DNA of 64,000 bases from an uncultured Flavobacteriaceae bacterium (GTDB lineage: Bacteria > Bacteroidota > Bacteroidia > Flavobacteriales > Flavobacteriaceae), in NCBI GenBank assembly GCA_947497145.1, contig CANMFQ010000006.1, forward strand, positions 62,001 through 126,000. Direction: 5' to 3'. Numbering within the stretch: position 1 is the stretch's first letter; each line of letters begins with the position of its first letter. Shown one piece after another: positions 17,502 to 31,488 of the stretch. The translations under genes were made by a program, and so were the position numbers. The notes under the pieces were generated by a model. The model worked only from the letters and a program-made list of their open reading frames with translations, was not told the DNA's origin and did no database searches.

Positions 17502-18029
17502 TTATATGTCATACATATCATCGCTTGCATTAAAAGGACTCATGGAGGTATCTTTTATTTTATCTAAAATAAGGCCAACCTCATTCCAATTTTCATCCTT
17601 TTTTATTTCGAAATTAATTGCCCTTTCCTTATTTATGCCATCAAATTCTATGATATTATTGATTGAGAGTTTTATTTTAGAATTACTAATGTACCAGTGA
17701 TGAATATTTTGTTGATCTTGATGATAAGAAAACACTTTCTTAATTTCACAAGATTTTTGAAAATAGGCCATTATTTTTTTTTCTATCTTATGTTGTAACA
17801 TAAACTCTTCACTTAGTTTTTTTGTGTTTGAAAAATCTAGTTCAGAGGCAATGCTAATTTTTAGATGGTAGGTATACTTCTTTTTATCAAATTCAGAATT
17901 AAAATAAGGTAGTGAAGTAAGCACAGGAATTCTATTACAGGTATGCCGTTGAAGACCTTCCTCCATACGCCTGTATTTCTTATCACTAATTCTTGATATC
18001 GTATTATCAATTTGAATTGACATATTCAT
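17502..18029 (-). CDS. Uncharacterised cytoplasmic protein (175 residues)
   Basis: I recognise no family. The protein is hydrophilic with no signal peptide or membrane segment, rich in Lys, Ile and Ser, and alternates predicted strands with one charged helix around residues 70-90. Two close ATG codons (residues 1 and 3) compete for the start. It stands alone between an LpxH-like operon and another orphan gene on the opposite strand, with hairpins just after its stop. The long uninterrupted frame and normal amino-acid make-up support a real gene. Confidence 0.6.
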   Translation of the reverse strand: MNMSIQIDNTISRISDKKYRRMEEGLQRHTCNRIPVLTSLPYFNSEFDKKKYTYHLKISIASELDFSNTKKLSEEFMLQHKIEKKIMAYFQKSCEIKKVFSYHQDQQNIHHWYISNSKIKLSINNIIEFDGINKERAINFEIKKDENWNEVGLILDKIKDTSMSPFNASDDMYDI

Positions 18030-18368
18030 GATATTCCTATTTTAGTTTGTATTTCAAATTTATAAATTAAGAATTTATATTCACATTATGTAGTAATAAT
18101 ATTACGTAAAATACACGCTAAATACAACTCATGTAGTAGTTTTGATGTGTAATTTAAAACCAGGAAACACAAATTATTTCGTAGAGATAAGTTCTTTAAA
18201 CCACACAAAAGGCCAGAAATACGGTGGCTTACACCTTCAATTTTACTACTTCTATTTATAAAATCGAAAAATTGTAATTGTTTTGTATTGCTTTATTACC
18301 AAGCATTATTTACCATGTAAAAACATAGCATAATTAAAAGGTAGCACGGCACAATAATTATCATACCA
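18030..18368. other. Divergent intergenic region, nothing identified
   Basis: About 340 AT-rich bases between two divergent orphan genes. It must hold both promoters, but I found no clear TTG / TAnnTTTG pair, no inverted repeat of note and no small reading frame with support. Confidence 0.4.
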
Positions 18369-18860
18369 ATGAAACAAGCATTTCATCAATTTCTTCAACT
18401 TTTATTTACTCAAAAAAGATTAGCAAATGATCATATTTGTCTAAAACAAGTGATATGTGCTGACAATACAACGGAATATATAGCATACAATAAGCTTTAT
18501 GAAAAGTATGAAAATAAAGATGCGTATCCCATTGCTTTAAGGCTACTATTCGAAAAACCTCAAGAGCATGATGAAGTTACTTTGAGCGGCATAGAAAATA
18601 ATTTTAGAAAGCAAATTGTTAAAAATGAGGACATGATTTTTATAGGTAGAAAAGATAAAAACAATACGCGAGAAGTACTTTTTTATATCTCAAATAAATC
18701 ATTGGTTTCAATAAATAGTTATGCTATTCTCTCTGCAAAAAATAATTCAGGAGGCGTAGAAATAATAATACGATTCGATAAAGAATGGATCATTGCACAG
18801 GAATATTTAGGAAAGAAGACGAATGCTACGTCGAACTATTGTTACGAGCCTGTAACCTAA
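18369..18860 (+). CDS. Uncharacterised protein (163 residues)
   Basis: No family recognised. The protein is soluble, begins MKQAFHQFLQLLFTQKRLAN and has a mixed alpha/beta pattern with a hydrophobic strand pair (SLVSINSYAIL, GGVEIIIRFD) in the second half. No catalytic motif or signal peptide is visible. It is divergent from the other orphan gene to its left and ends 12 bases before the convergent stop of the TPR regulator. Continuous frame and sensible composition support coding. The role is unknown. Confidence 0.55.
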   Translation: MKQAFHQFLQLLFTQKRLANDHICLKQVICADNTTEYIAYNKLYEKYENKDAYPIALRLLFEKPQEHDEVTLSGIENNFRKQIVKNEDMIFIGRKDKNNTREVLFYISNKSLVSINSYAILSAKNNSGGVEIIIRFDKEWIIAQEYLGKKTNATSNYCYEPVT

Positions 18861-18872
18861 AGAAGCCTTGTT

Positions 18873-20456
18873 TTAAATACGTTGTAAATAACTGTAAAGA
18901 TCTTCCCCCTTTTCTAAATTAAGTTTCTTTTTTATGCGATATCTAGCAGTTTCTACACTACGTGTTGACACATTAATGAGGTTGGCGACATCTTTATTTT
19001 TCAAATTAGACACAATATAAGAACAATGTTTCATATCATTCACTGATAAATTTGGATGCAATTTCTTTAGTTTTTTAAAAAAGTCGGGTCTAATTTGTTC
19101 AAATTGCATTTTAAAATCACTCCATAATCCTTCATCAGTAATTACAGTTTGTAGCTTCTTCTCTATCCCAAAAAGATAATTGGGCTTTATTACCGAGTCT
19201 GATTCAGCCAATTTAGATATTTCCTCTGCAATTTTTAAAATATTCTCTCTAATGGTTGATAGCTTTAATTCTTTTGAAAACAAGCTTCTTTCATTTAAAT
19301 CTAAAAGTCCTTGAACCTCATTTTTCTTGTTCTCTAAATCTAAATTGGCAATGTCTTTACTAATAACTGTATTTTGTAATTTTATGTTTAACTCATTGAT
19401 TTCTTGCATCGCTTTATTTACCTTCTTACGCTGATTAAGAATTGCCATAGTATATAAAATAGAAATACCTAAAAAAGCTAAAATAGCATACAAAATTAAG
19501 CGTTGCCGGGCTAGTTTATTCTTAACCTCTTTCTTTAATTCTAGCTTTAGCTCTACTTCCTTTCTAACTTGGTTAACGAACTTTTTTTCTTTTTCTCTAA
19601 AGGTTTCCGCATAAATAGCAATAGCCTTTGCGTAATACTCATTGGCTTTTACATGGTCTCCTTGATCAATAAAAATTTCGGCATACTTAATGTAAAATAT
19701 TCTTTTTGTCATAAGACATTCCGTTTCACAAGGCCCTGAAATTGCGATGTCTAGATATTTTTTAGCACTTTCGTAATTACCCTCCTTATGTTCATAAATA
19801 GCCAGATTACGGTACAAAATTTTTAAATTATCAATCTTAACATTGTATTTATTAATGAGGGCTATAGCACTATTAGTAGCCTCTAGTGCATCGTCAAAAC
19901 GTTTCATTCGTAAATAACACAAAGCTAAGTTATACTTCATGTCAATAACCATTTCCGGAAATTTTTCAGGATCAATCTTACTTAATCCCAGCAACAAATA
20001 TTTGAGAGCACTGTCATATTCTTTTTGATACGTATGTGTAAGAGAAATTTCATTATAGCACTCCGCTGATTCTGCTGACGCTCCTATAGCGTCGAAAATT
20101 TTAATAGCTTCAAAAAATTTAGGCCTAGCTTTATCATATAAATTAAGAATTAAATTTTTATGCCCAATAAAATAAATAGCCAAACCCTTATGTTTAGGTT
20201 TTTTAAGAGAAACGGTATTAGCTTCTATATATTGAACAACTTCTTTCCCCAATTCTTCATCAGAATTATTAATTAACAAGTCAAAAGCCTCCTCTAACTT
20301 TAACCCAATATTGTCTTTATTAATAGCTCCTTGATTTTCTTCATTTGAACAAGAAACAAAAGCCATTGCAACCATAAATAGCAAAGCGAATACCAACACT
20401 CTTAACCACATGGTTTTAGCACTATTTTTTTTTATTTTATAAACAACAGTCAACAT
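18873..20456 (-). CDS. TPR - transmembrane - LuxR-type HTH regulator
   Basis: A 527-residue regulator of a kind common in flavobacteria. The N-terminus has a signal or lipobox-like segment (MAFVSCSN). The ATG at 20411 (MWLRVLVF) is an attractive alternative start because it puts this segment at the true N-terminus. Tetratricopeptide repeats fill about residues 60-300, for example CYNEISLTHTYQKEYDSALKYL. One transmembrane helix (about 325-345) and a coiled coil follow. The C-terminus is a LuxR/GerE helix-turn-helix with DVANLINVSTRSVETARYRI. It probably senses a periplasmic or envelope signal through the TPR part and controls transcription. It faces away from the esterase and GH2 genes across a 660-base gap, so these are its likely targets. 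Confidence 0.88.
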   Translation of the reverse strand: MLTVVYKIKKNSAKTMWLRVLVFALLFMVAMAFVSCSNEENQGAINKDNIGLKLEEAFDLLINNSDEELGKEVVQYIEANTVSLKKPKHKGLAIYFIGHKNLILNLYDKARPKFFEAIKIFDAIGASAESAECYNEISLTHTYQKEYDSALKYLLLGLSKIDPEKFPEMVIDMKYNLALCYLRMKRFDDALEATNSAIALINKYNVKIDNLKILYRNLAIYEHKEGNYESAKKYLDIAISGPCETECLMTKRIFYIKYAEIFIDQGDHVKANEYYAKAIAIYAETFREKEKKFVNQVRKEVELKLELKKEVKNKLARQRLILYAILAFLGISILYTMAILNQRKKVNKAMQEINELNIKLQNTVISKDIANLDLENKKNEVQGLLDLNERSLFSKELKLSTIRENILKIAEEISKLAESDSVIKPNYLFGIEKKLQTVITDEGLWSDFKMQFEQIRPDFFKKLKKLHPNLSVNDMKHCSYIVSNLKNKDVANLINVSTRSVETARYRIKKKLNLEKGEDLYSYLQRI

Positions 20457-21114
20457 TTCACTAAAATAAAACTAATTTTCCTTAATTAAAGTAGGTTAAT
20501 ACAACAGAGTATATGTGCAAATATATGATTTTATGTAGTCTGATTTTTGTTTATTGCACTGATTATTACATTTATACCTTTTTGATATTTTCTATTGAAT
20601 GACTGGTTTTTAGTATATTGTTGTAGGTTTTATAGAATAAAATAAACATACTAAACAGCCCTAATTCACAATTATCTAATTAACCACATCGAATAACTAC
20701 GATATTATTAACAAATAAACCTAATAAATAGTGATTTTGTATGAAAAATATTAAAATCGCTAAAAAACAACAAAACGTAGCGGGTTAATTATGTAGAAAC
20801 TTAGCACCAAAACCGTTGAATACAAATTAAAGAGAATCACAACCAAATTGTAACAACTTTTGACTGAATCGTGATACAATCCGCTTCATAAATTAGACCT
20901 TCATTACCAGCTTTTGACTCATTATAAATGGACAAGTTGCCTAAATAGTAAAAAATATACACCTCATTTTGAAACAAACCTTTGATGGATTAAACACGTC
21001 ATAGCTGCTTTCGCTCATAGAATTTTTAAGTGTATTACTTACGTTTTTGTGGGCTAAATACATAATGTTAGCTATATTTAGGTTTACTTACAAGTCAAAA
21101 ATAACAATAGGAGT
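20457..21114. other. Divergent intergenic region, no gene seen
   Basis: About 660 bases between the TPR-HTH regulator and the esterase gene. A TATATTTA box near 21073-21080, with a TTG-containing stretch upstream, is an imperfect promoter candidate for the esterase operon. I see no repeat or reading frame with support. The size suggests regulatory DNA for the carbohydrate genes to the right. Confidence 0.4.
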
Positions 21115-25163
<4,049 letters not shown>

Positions 25164-25189
25164 TTCACTGCAAAATTGAAAAAAAAGAA

Positions 25190-25215
25190 AAAACCGATGC
25201 CACAACACCGGTTTT
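25190..25215 (+). terminator. Weak hairpin after the second GH2 gene
   Basis: AAAACCG and CGGTTTT form a 7-bp stem with a 12-base loop 27 bases after the GH2 stop. The T-rich end is part of the stem, so it is only a fair candidate. An 11-base direct repeat (AACTAACTCAA, twice) lies just after it. Confidence 0.4.
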
Positions 25216-25375
25216 AAACAAACTAACTCAAACTAACTCAAATACTTCGGGGCAAAACTCGCCTTTTTTGGTTGCTCAATGGTTAATAAAATGTCAAATT
25301 ACCTTTATGAAAACTTCAAGCCAAACCATTTATAATCAAAAACGTGCACAAAGCAGGTTTAACCCCCTTTTGAAT

Positions 25376-25418
25376 AAAAAAAAGACATAACTGCTACGTA
25401 ATAGTAGCTGCCATGTCT
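25376..25418 (-). terminator. Terminator of the SusCD-phosphoesterase operon
   Basis: Read on the minus strand, AGACAT/ATGTCT and GCTAC/GTAGC arms form a two-part stem followed by a run of eight T. It lies about 30 bases after the phosphoesterase stop. Confidence 0.7.
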
Positions 25419-25445
25419 CTTTCTAATAATCTATAATACGCCATT

Positions 25446-26525
25446 TTACATGCGTAATGGCTTGCTTTGTAGCATTGATGCTTCTTTATTTAATTGCAAA
25501 ACTTTTAAAATAGTAGGCGCAATTTGGTTGGTGTATAATTGTTCTTTGCTGGTCACTTCTCCTGTTGCACGTACTCCTTTTCCAAAGAGTACAAGCCAGG
25601 TACCATCTGCATTCTTCACTTTGCTACCATGGTCTTTCCAAGTACTTAACGGGTCAGTACCACGACCATGATCGGTGGTAATTACAAATAGCGTATTGTC
25701 TTTATAAAACGCATCATTTTGCGTGAAGCTCCAAAGTTCTTTAATTAAAGAATCGGTATTTTTGGCTGCCTTTAAATAGGCATCATACTCCCCATCATGT
25801 GCAAAATCATCTGTTTCTCCGTATGAGATAAAGATAAATTCAGGATGCTTTTTTTTCATGTGTTCTAAGGCATAATGATGCGTAAAAGCATCTAACCTAA
25901 CAGAACCCCAAGGGCTTGGCACCTTTGGTTGTAATTCATTCAAAAACTTTTCACGTTCGGTTAAATCGTTTCCTTTTGCCAATTCAAAACCCGCATTAAC
26001 AGGCACGCCTGAACGCTCTTCATTTACGATGTACGGAAAAACATCCCAACTACCAAAAGCAGCAACTTTACCCTTATATTTTGCTGTTTTGTTCGCAATC
26101 TCTAAAATAGTGGTATTTGGGTTATTTATTTTACTATTACTAGTAATACGAGTATCATCAGCTTTGCCTGTTAGTATTTCATTGTAGCCAGGGTATGAAA
26201 ACCACATTTTATTGGTCAAATTCACCTTACTTCCTAAATTTCTATTGCCATGAAGCTGTCCTATTTTTGCAACTTCCTTCCATAAAAAAGGAAACAAGGT
26301 TTCTCTTCGCTTTGCAGCAGCATCATGCCAAAAAGTACTTTTAAGCAGGGTGGTATCACCAACGTAATCAGTATTTGTAACCAAAAGAGGATCGGCTCCT
26401 GAAAATAGCTCTTGCCAGCGCAAACCATCTAATGTAATTAACACAACTTTGGTTTGTTCATTTTGCGCTTGCGTTTTAAAACAGGCTAAAAGCAGCATAC
26501 TAAGAAATAAAAAACTATTTTTCAT
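25446..26525 (-). CDS. Secreted alkaline-phosphatase-superfamily phosphoesterase
   Basis: A 359-residue protein with a signal peptide (cleaved near KTQAQN). Superfamily metal sites are recognisable: the first Asp in VVLITLDGLRWQELFSG, a catalytic Ser or Tyr region in WFSYPGYNEILTG, the DDFAHDGEYDAY segment with Asp and His, and TTDHGRG followed by DHGSK. No CxPxR sulfatase motif is present, so it is a phosphatase or phosphodiesterase rather than a sulfatase. It lies 68 bases after a SusD gene in the same operon as SusC. It likely releases phosphate or a head-group from an imported or surface-bound phosphorylated molecule. The substrate is unknown. The adjoining phosphonate-like and ethanolamine genes make an ethanolamine phosphodiester a reasonable guess. 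Confidence 0.83.
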   Translation of the reverse strand: MKNSFLFLSMLLLACFKTQAQNEQTKVVLITLDGLRWQELFSGADPLLVTNTDYVGDTTLLKSTFWHDAAAKRRETLFPFLWKEVAKIGQLHGNRNLGSKVNLTNKMWFSYPGYNEILTGKADDTRITSNSKINNPNTTILEIANKTAKYKGKVAAFGSWDVFPYIVNEERSGVPVNAGFELAKGNDLTEREKFLNELQPKVPSPWGSVRLDAFTHHYALEHMKKKHPEFIFISYGETDDFAHDGEYDAYLKAAKNTDSLIKELWSFTQNDAFYKDNTLFVITTDHGRGTDPLSTWKDHGSKVKNADGTWLVLFGKGVRATGEVTSKEQLYTNQIAPTILKVLQLNKEASMLQSKPLRM

Positions 26526-26593
26526 TTTATGTTTATTTGGTTGGATATAATTTTAATAAAGGTAATTAAAAAAGAAACAAGATTGATGTTTCT

Positions 26594-28033
26594 TTAGTCT
26601 TCCCACCAGCCTTTTGAGTTAATATTATCACCACCTATTCTTGACACAGCAGCTTGATAATTTTCATTATTTAAATTTTGTTCGGTATCAGGATATAGAA
26701 AACGAACAGGTACCATATCATTATTAACATTGTCAGAACCTGGAACAATAACAGATGGGAAGCCAGTTCTTCGATAATCATACCATGCTTCATGTGCTAC
26801 CAAGAAGGATGCCAACCATTTTTGGGTAATAATAGTTTCTAATGTAGCATCATATGCAACTCCTTCTTGAGCAATATAAGCCGTAATATCTTGTGTTACT
26901 CCCCAATACTCAAAAGATAAACGTATGCCTTCATTGTAAAACATTTCAGCATCAGCGGTAATTAAGTTTCGTTGCGCAGCTTCTGCGAAAATAAAGTGAA
27001 CTTCAGCCGCTTGAATTATGGCAGCTTTTACAGCATTTGGCGAATCATAAAATAATGCTTGATTTAATCGCGAAACGTTTTTTGCTCCTCCATTATAGTT
27101 CGAAGCATTATCCTCACTAAGACCATTGGGCATCCCTGCAAATAAACTAGGATCGTCCATAGGGTTATCTGTAGGCTGAAACCAACGCTGTAATCGATTA
27201 TCATTAAATTGTTTTAAAACAGCTTCACTAGTCTTACTTAGTCGTCGTTCGTCAAACCCACCAATACGACCATTGCTCACTGGCCATGAATCTATTTGTG
27301 TACTTGCAGAATACTCCATTACCGCATTATCTTCATTTGAACCTATAAATTTACCAGAGTCTAATATCGCTTTGATTTCATTGCCTACTTCCATCTTTTT
27401 TGAAGCACGCATAAGGTATCTTAAGCGCAGAGAGTTGGCAAATTTTATCCATTTGTCAATATCGCCATCATATAAAATATCACCTCCCAAAACGGCTTGT
27501 CGCATCTCCAAAAGACTTACCGCTGTTCTCAAATCTTCAAGTATACCAGCGTAAATTGTTTCTTGGGTATCGTATACAGGCTTAAAATTATCTTCATCTC
27601 CTTTTATCGCTTCCGAAAAAGGCACATCACCCCAATTATCAGTAAGATTGGCATACGCATAAGAACGCATTACCAACGCCATACCCTCATAAGACGTATT
27701 TTTTGATTCTTCACTTCGAGCACTATCTAAAATTAATTCAATTTCAGGCAAAATATCGTAATAGGTATTCCACAAACCAGATTCTGACCCCCAGTCGTAC
27801 CGGTCAAAACCAGTGAAATTTATTTTCGCAACAAGTTGAGCAACAATATTTCCATTACTCCAGCCGCTTTGCGCACTTTCATTAGCCAATGTAGAGATAA
27901 CAGTAGCCAATAATAAATCTGCACTTACCTCTTCTGGTTGATTGGGGTTGGTATTAATATCTTCAAAACCATTTGTACAACCAACAAGCAATAAGAACGT
28001 TATGACAATTATAAATATATTTTGATTTTTCAT
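26594..28033 (-). CDS. SusD/RagB-like outer-membrane lipoprotein
   Basis: A 479-residue surface lipoprotein with lipobox LLLVGC and the following FEDINTNPNQPEE, typical of the SusD-like group that accompanies SusC proteins. It forms the lid and ligand-binding partner of a TonB-dependent importer. TPR-like helices run through residues about 80-300, and FAEAAQR and WYDYRRTGFP near the C-terminus are family motifs. It follows SusC after 14 bases. The subgroup looks more like SusD-like_2 than the classical starch SusD, a group not restricted to glycans. Confidence 0.9.
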   Translation of the reverse strand: MKNQNIFIIVITFLLLVGCTNGFEDINTNPNQPEEVSADLLLATVISTLANESAQSGWSNGNIVAQLVAKINFTGFDRYDWGSESGLWNTYYDILPEIELILDSARSEESKNTSYEGMALVMRSYAYANLTDNWGDVPFSEAIKGDEDNFKPVYDTQETIYAGILEDLRTAVSLLEMRQAVLGGDILYDGDIDKWIKFANSLRLRYLMRASKKMEVGNEIKAILDSGKFIGSNEDNAVMEYSASTQIDSWPVSNGRIGGFDERRLSKTSEAVLKQFNDNRLQRWFQPTDNPMDDPSLFAGMPNGLSEDNASNYNGGAKNVSRLNQALFYDSPNAVKAAIIQAAEVHFIFAEAAQRNLITADAEMFYNEGIRLSFEYWGVTQDITAYIAQEGVAYDATLETIITQKWLASFLVAHEAWYDYRRTGFPSVIVPGSDNVNNDMVPVRFLYPDTEQNLNNENYQAAVSRIGGDNINSKGWWED

Positions 28034-28047
28034 CTTTTCTTAAGCGA

Positions 28048-31000
28048 TTAAAAGGTTACATTTAAATTAAAACCATAGCTTCTTGAGCTAGGTAAAGCCA
28101 TATCTTCAACACCAGGCACTACGGTACCTCCATTAAAAGAAATTGTTTCTGGATCAAAATGTGGGTTCTCTGTCCACAGTGCTAGATTTCTCCCAACAAG
28201 TGATAAATTTATTGATTGAATAAAGGTATTTTTAAATAATTTATGAGGTATGTTATAACCTATTTTAACCTCTCTGAGTTTTACGAAAGAAGCATCAAAC
28301 AAACCTATTTCTTCATTGGTACGGTTATAGCGCCACCAGTAATAATCTCGACCACTTAAACGCACATCATTTGGACGATAACTACCATCTTCATTTTGTA
28401 TAACTCCTTCAGAAATAATGCCTTCTTCACGCCCAACAGCGGTAAAATCCATCATACCCGATGTGCCACCAATTAGCACTGTTCTTGACATAACCACGCC
28501 ACCTTGACGCCAATCAAACAAAACGCCCAAATTGAAACCTTTATACGTGAATGTATTTTGTAAACCCAATGTAAAGTCTGGGTTATAGTTACCTAGTAAT
28601 TTCAAATTAGGATCACGTAATGAAAATCCGTCTTCATTATGTACCACTTGCCCAAAATACTGGCTATTAGGATCGTCAACAGTAACAAGGCCTGTACCAT
28701 AAACATCACCCATTCTTCCACCAACTTTAGCTTGCACACTAAGGTAGTTACTCGATATTTCATAGGTATCAAGTCCTTCGGTTAGTGATATTACCTTCCC
28801 GCGAGCTCTTGTAAAGTTTGCCGTAGTATTCCATTGAAAATTATCTGTTTTAACTGGTGTTGCATTCAAAACAATTTCTACACCTGTATTTTGAATTTCG
28901 CCTGCATTAATAATGCGTGATTTATAACCAGATGTATTGGTCACTGGAAGGGTAAGGATTTGGTTTTTTGTTCGAGAATCATACCAAGAAACATCCAGTC
29001 CTAAACGATTATTAAACAAACGAAGGTCTGCTCCTATTTCGAGAGAATTAGCTAGTTCGGGTAACAGGTTTTCATTGCGTAATACATCAGAAGCATTTAC
29101 TCTTTGATAGTTACCAAAAGGCTCTCTAAATGAGAATGTGTTTCTTAACGCGTAAGGATCTGTATCGTTACCTACACGAGCCCATCCTGCACGAAGTTTT
29201 AAAAATGAAATTTCCTTTGGAAGGGTAAACATATCTGATAGAATAGTACTAACACCTACCGAAGGATAGAAATAAGAGTTGTTATCTAGAGGAAGGGTAC
29301 TAGACCAATCATTACGTCCGGTTAAGTCTAAAAACAAGTAATTTTTGTATGAAAAATTTGCAAAAGCATATAAGGAATTTGTTTTTCGCATGTTATTGAA
29401 CTGCGTTTTTGACAAAGGCTCTGCAGAATTTTCAAAATTGTAAATTCCTGGAACAGACAAAGAGTTTGCGCTAATACGTTTAAAGCGGTTTTCTTCTTCA
29501 CGAGTGTTCCCACCAAAAGATAAACCCATATTAAAATCTTCATTAACATCTTTGTTATATTGTAACAAGAAATCAGTGTTTTGTTCTTTAAAGAAAATAT
29601 CATCTTCTCTGTATTGACCCCGAGCAAAACGCTGGGTACTATATGCTCTTCGTCCAGTGCGTAATTCTCCAAAATAATCAAGACCCGTTCGTAACATTAG
29701 CGATAAATTCTTGGTTACATTGATATCAACCCGAGCATTACCAAAAATTCTATCTTTATTAAATCCGTTTGTATTCTCATTTAATGTAAAGAAAGGATTG
29801 TCGTGCCAATTGTAATTATAGTTAAACTGTTGACGCCCTTCAAGACCAGGTTGCCAATAATCTCGTAAGGAATCCATGTTAATTTGACGTCCAAACCAAA
29901 CCCATAAATACATAATGTTTTCAGTACCATATGAATTATTAGGCCGATTATTACTACCACTATTTACATAATTCAGAGCTGAAGAAATTTTTAACCATGG
30001 TTTTAATTTATAAGAACCATTTATGGCATATGTTTTTCGCTTATAATCAATATTTGGTACAATGCCCTCACTATCCAAATTGGTTAATGATAGGCGAAAA
30101 TTACCAAATTCATTACCTCCAGTTAAAGACAAGTTGGTAGTACTTGTAATACCTGTTTTAAAAAAATCTTCGATATTACTTGGGTTTGCTACCCATGGTG
30201 TCGGTATTATTTGGTCTGCAAAAGTTCCATCAGCATTTCGAGGTCTTACTGCAAAATCTCCTGCTCTAAATCCACTTGTGGTTGGGCTATCGTGTTGCGG
30301 AATCAATCTGCCATCAAGAGCTGGCCCCCAACTTTCATCAATATTATCATTAGTACCAGCACCAAAACCATCTGCAAAAGCAAATTCACCACCTGCTCCT
30401 TGGCCATATTCATTTTGATATTTTGGAATACGTAACGCATTTTCGAAAGTAACATTTTGAGTAAAACTAATACCTAAGCCTTTGGCTCCTTTACCTGATT
30501 TTGTTGTCACCAAAACCACACCATTTAACCCTCGCGAACCGTACAAAGCGGTAGCATTAGGCCCTTTTAATATGGATATAGATTCAACATCATCTGGGTT
30601 AATATCTTGTGCACCATTACCATAATCTGTTTCCAAATTACCTTCAGCACTATTACTAATAGTACGATTGCTTATAGGAATACCATCTACAACAAATAAT
30701 GGAGAATTGTTACCTGGAATTAAAGAACCCTCTCCTCTAATAGTTATTAATGAAGTTGAACCAACACCCGAACTACCTGCCGTTATTTGTACACCTGCAG
30801 CTCTACCTGACAAAGAATTTGTCACATTGGTTTCACGAGCAGTAACCAAATTCTCGTTTTTTACCTCTTGTACTGCATAACCAAGTCGTTTTTTCTCTTT
30901 TTTTATTCCTAACGCGGTTACAACAACTTCATCTAAGTTTTGAGAATCAGGTTGCAAAACTATTGTTGCTTCCGATTTTCCAGAACTATCAAGTTCTTGT

Positions 31001-31233
31001 GAAATAAAACCAATGTAGGAAATGACAAGAGTTTCATTTCCTTGAGGTAGTTCAATTTCAAAATTTCCATCAAAATCGGTTGCTACTCCCGTTTGACTTC
31101 CCTTAATCACCACCGATGCTCCTGGCAAAGGATTGTTCGTTTCATCTAATACAGTTCCTGTAAATTGTGTTTGAGCTCTACCGATTACGCTTATTAAAAT
31201 CAGCAAAAAACTCAAAATTAGTGTTCTTCTCAT
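28048..31233 (-). CDS. SusC/RagA-type TonB-linked outer-membrane receptor
   Basis: A 1061-residue outer-membrane transporter. It has a signal peptide (MRRTLILSFLLILISVIGRA), a carboxypeptidase-regulatory-like domain with GASVVIKGSQTGVATDFDG, the SusC signature LDEVVVTALGI, a plug domain (about 110-240) with NATALYGSRGLNGVVLVTTK, and a beta-barrel to the end. I placed the start at the second ATG because the first 16 residues of the longer frame are not signal-like. TonB-ExbBD genes are elsewhere. It is the first gene of the operon with SusD and the phosphoesterase, and it lies divergent from the XRE-cupin regulator. Confidence 0.93.
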   Translation of the reverse strand: MRRTLILSFLLILISVIGRAQTQFTGTVLDETNNPLPGASVVIKGSQTGVATDFDGNFEIELPQGNETLVISYIGFISQELDSSGKSEATIVLQPDSQNLDEVVVTALGIKKEKKRLGYAVQEVKNENLVTARETNVTNSLSGRAAGVQITAGSSGVGSTSLITIRGEGSLIPGNNSPLFVVDGIPISNRTISNSAEGNLETDYGNGAQDINPDDVESISILKGPNATALYGSRGLNGVVLVTTKSGKGAKGLGISFTQNVTFENALRIPKYQNEYGQGAGGEFAFADGFGAGTNDNIDESWGPALDGRLIPQHDSPTTSGFRAGDFAVRPRNADGTFADQIIPTPWVANPSNIEDFFKTGITSTTNLSLTGGNEFGNFRLSLTNLDSEGIVPNIDYKRKTYAINGSYKLKPWLKISSALNYVNSGSNNRPNNSYGTENIMYLWVWFGRQINMDSLRDYWQPGLEGRQQFNYNYNWHDNPFFTLNENTNGFNKDRIFGNARVDINVTKNLSLMLRTGLDYFGELRTGRRAYSTQRFARGQYREDDIFFKEQNTDFLLQYNKDVNEDFNMGLSFGGNTREEENRFKRISANSLSVPGIYNFENSAEPLSKTQFNNMRKTNSLYAFANFSYKNYLFLDLTGRNDWSSTLPLDNNSYFYPSVGVSTILSDMFTLPKEISFLKLRAGWARVGNDTDPYALRNTFSFREPFGNYQRVNASDVLRNENLLPELANSLEIGADLRLFNNRLGLDVSWYDSRTKNQILTLPVTNTSGYKSRIINAGEIQNTGVEIVLNATPVKTDNFQWNTTANFTRARGKVISLTEGLDTYEISSNYLSVQAKVGGRMGDVYGTGLVTVDDPNSQYFGQVVHNEDGFSLRDPNLKLLGNYNPDFTLGLQNTFTYKGFNLGVLFDWRQGGVVMSRTVLIGGTSGMMDFTAVGREEGIISEGVIQNEDGSYRPNDVRLSGRDYYWWRYNRTNEEIGLFDASFVKLREVKIGYNIPHKLFKNTFIQSINLSLVGRNLALWTENPHFDPETISFNGGTVVPGVEDMALPSSRSYGFNLNVTF

Positions 31234-31320
31234 TTTTCGTATTTGTAAACTTTGGTTAATTTTTATGGCTGCAAATATCAACGGCTATCGTTAAGATAAT
31301 GTGTCTTTTATATTATTATA

Positions 31321-31335
31321 ACAGTAATTTTAGAT
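31321..31335. promoter_or_regulatory. Shared 15-bp motif, copy A
   Basis: ACAGTAATTTTAGAT lies in the divergent region between SusC and the XRE-cupin gene. An identical 15-mer occurs at 35964-35978 upstream of the ethanolamine-type operon. A common regulator binding site is the simplest reading, but it is AT-rich, so a chance match cannot be dismissed. Confidence 0.45.
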
Positions 31336-31440
31336 TAAGATATAGTAAATAAATATACCAAACAAATTACAAATACTCAAATTAAACATTGAAAATGAAA
31401 TAGTTACACCTATGTTAAGAAATTACCCCATGAAAGCAGA

Positions 31441-31472
31441 TTGAATAGTGAAAATTTAAAATAGTATTTTTG
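31441..31472 (+). promoter_or_regulatory. Flavobacterial-type promoter of the XRE-cupin regulator
   Basis: TTG at 31441-31443 is followed after 21 bases by TATTTTTG at 31465-31472, matching TTG-N17-23-TAnnTTTG. The regulator ATG lies 17 bases further, so the leader is short. Confidence 0.6.
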
Positions 31473-31488
31473 TTTTTAAAATTAATCT

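Noticed and set aside
25223-25244. Direct repeat AACTAACTCAA, two copies
   Set aside because: Only two copies in low-complexity DNA next to a weak hairpin; too little to call a CRISPR or a mobile element.
28048-31233. Several plus- and minus-strand frames inside the SusC gene
   Set aside because: All overlap the conserved receptor frame and show none of the features expected of independent genes.
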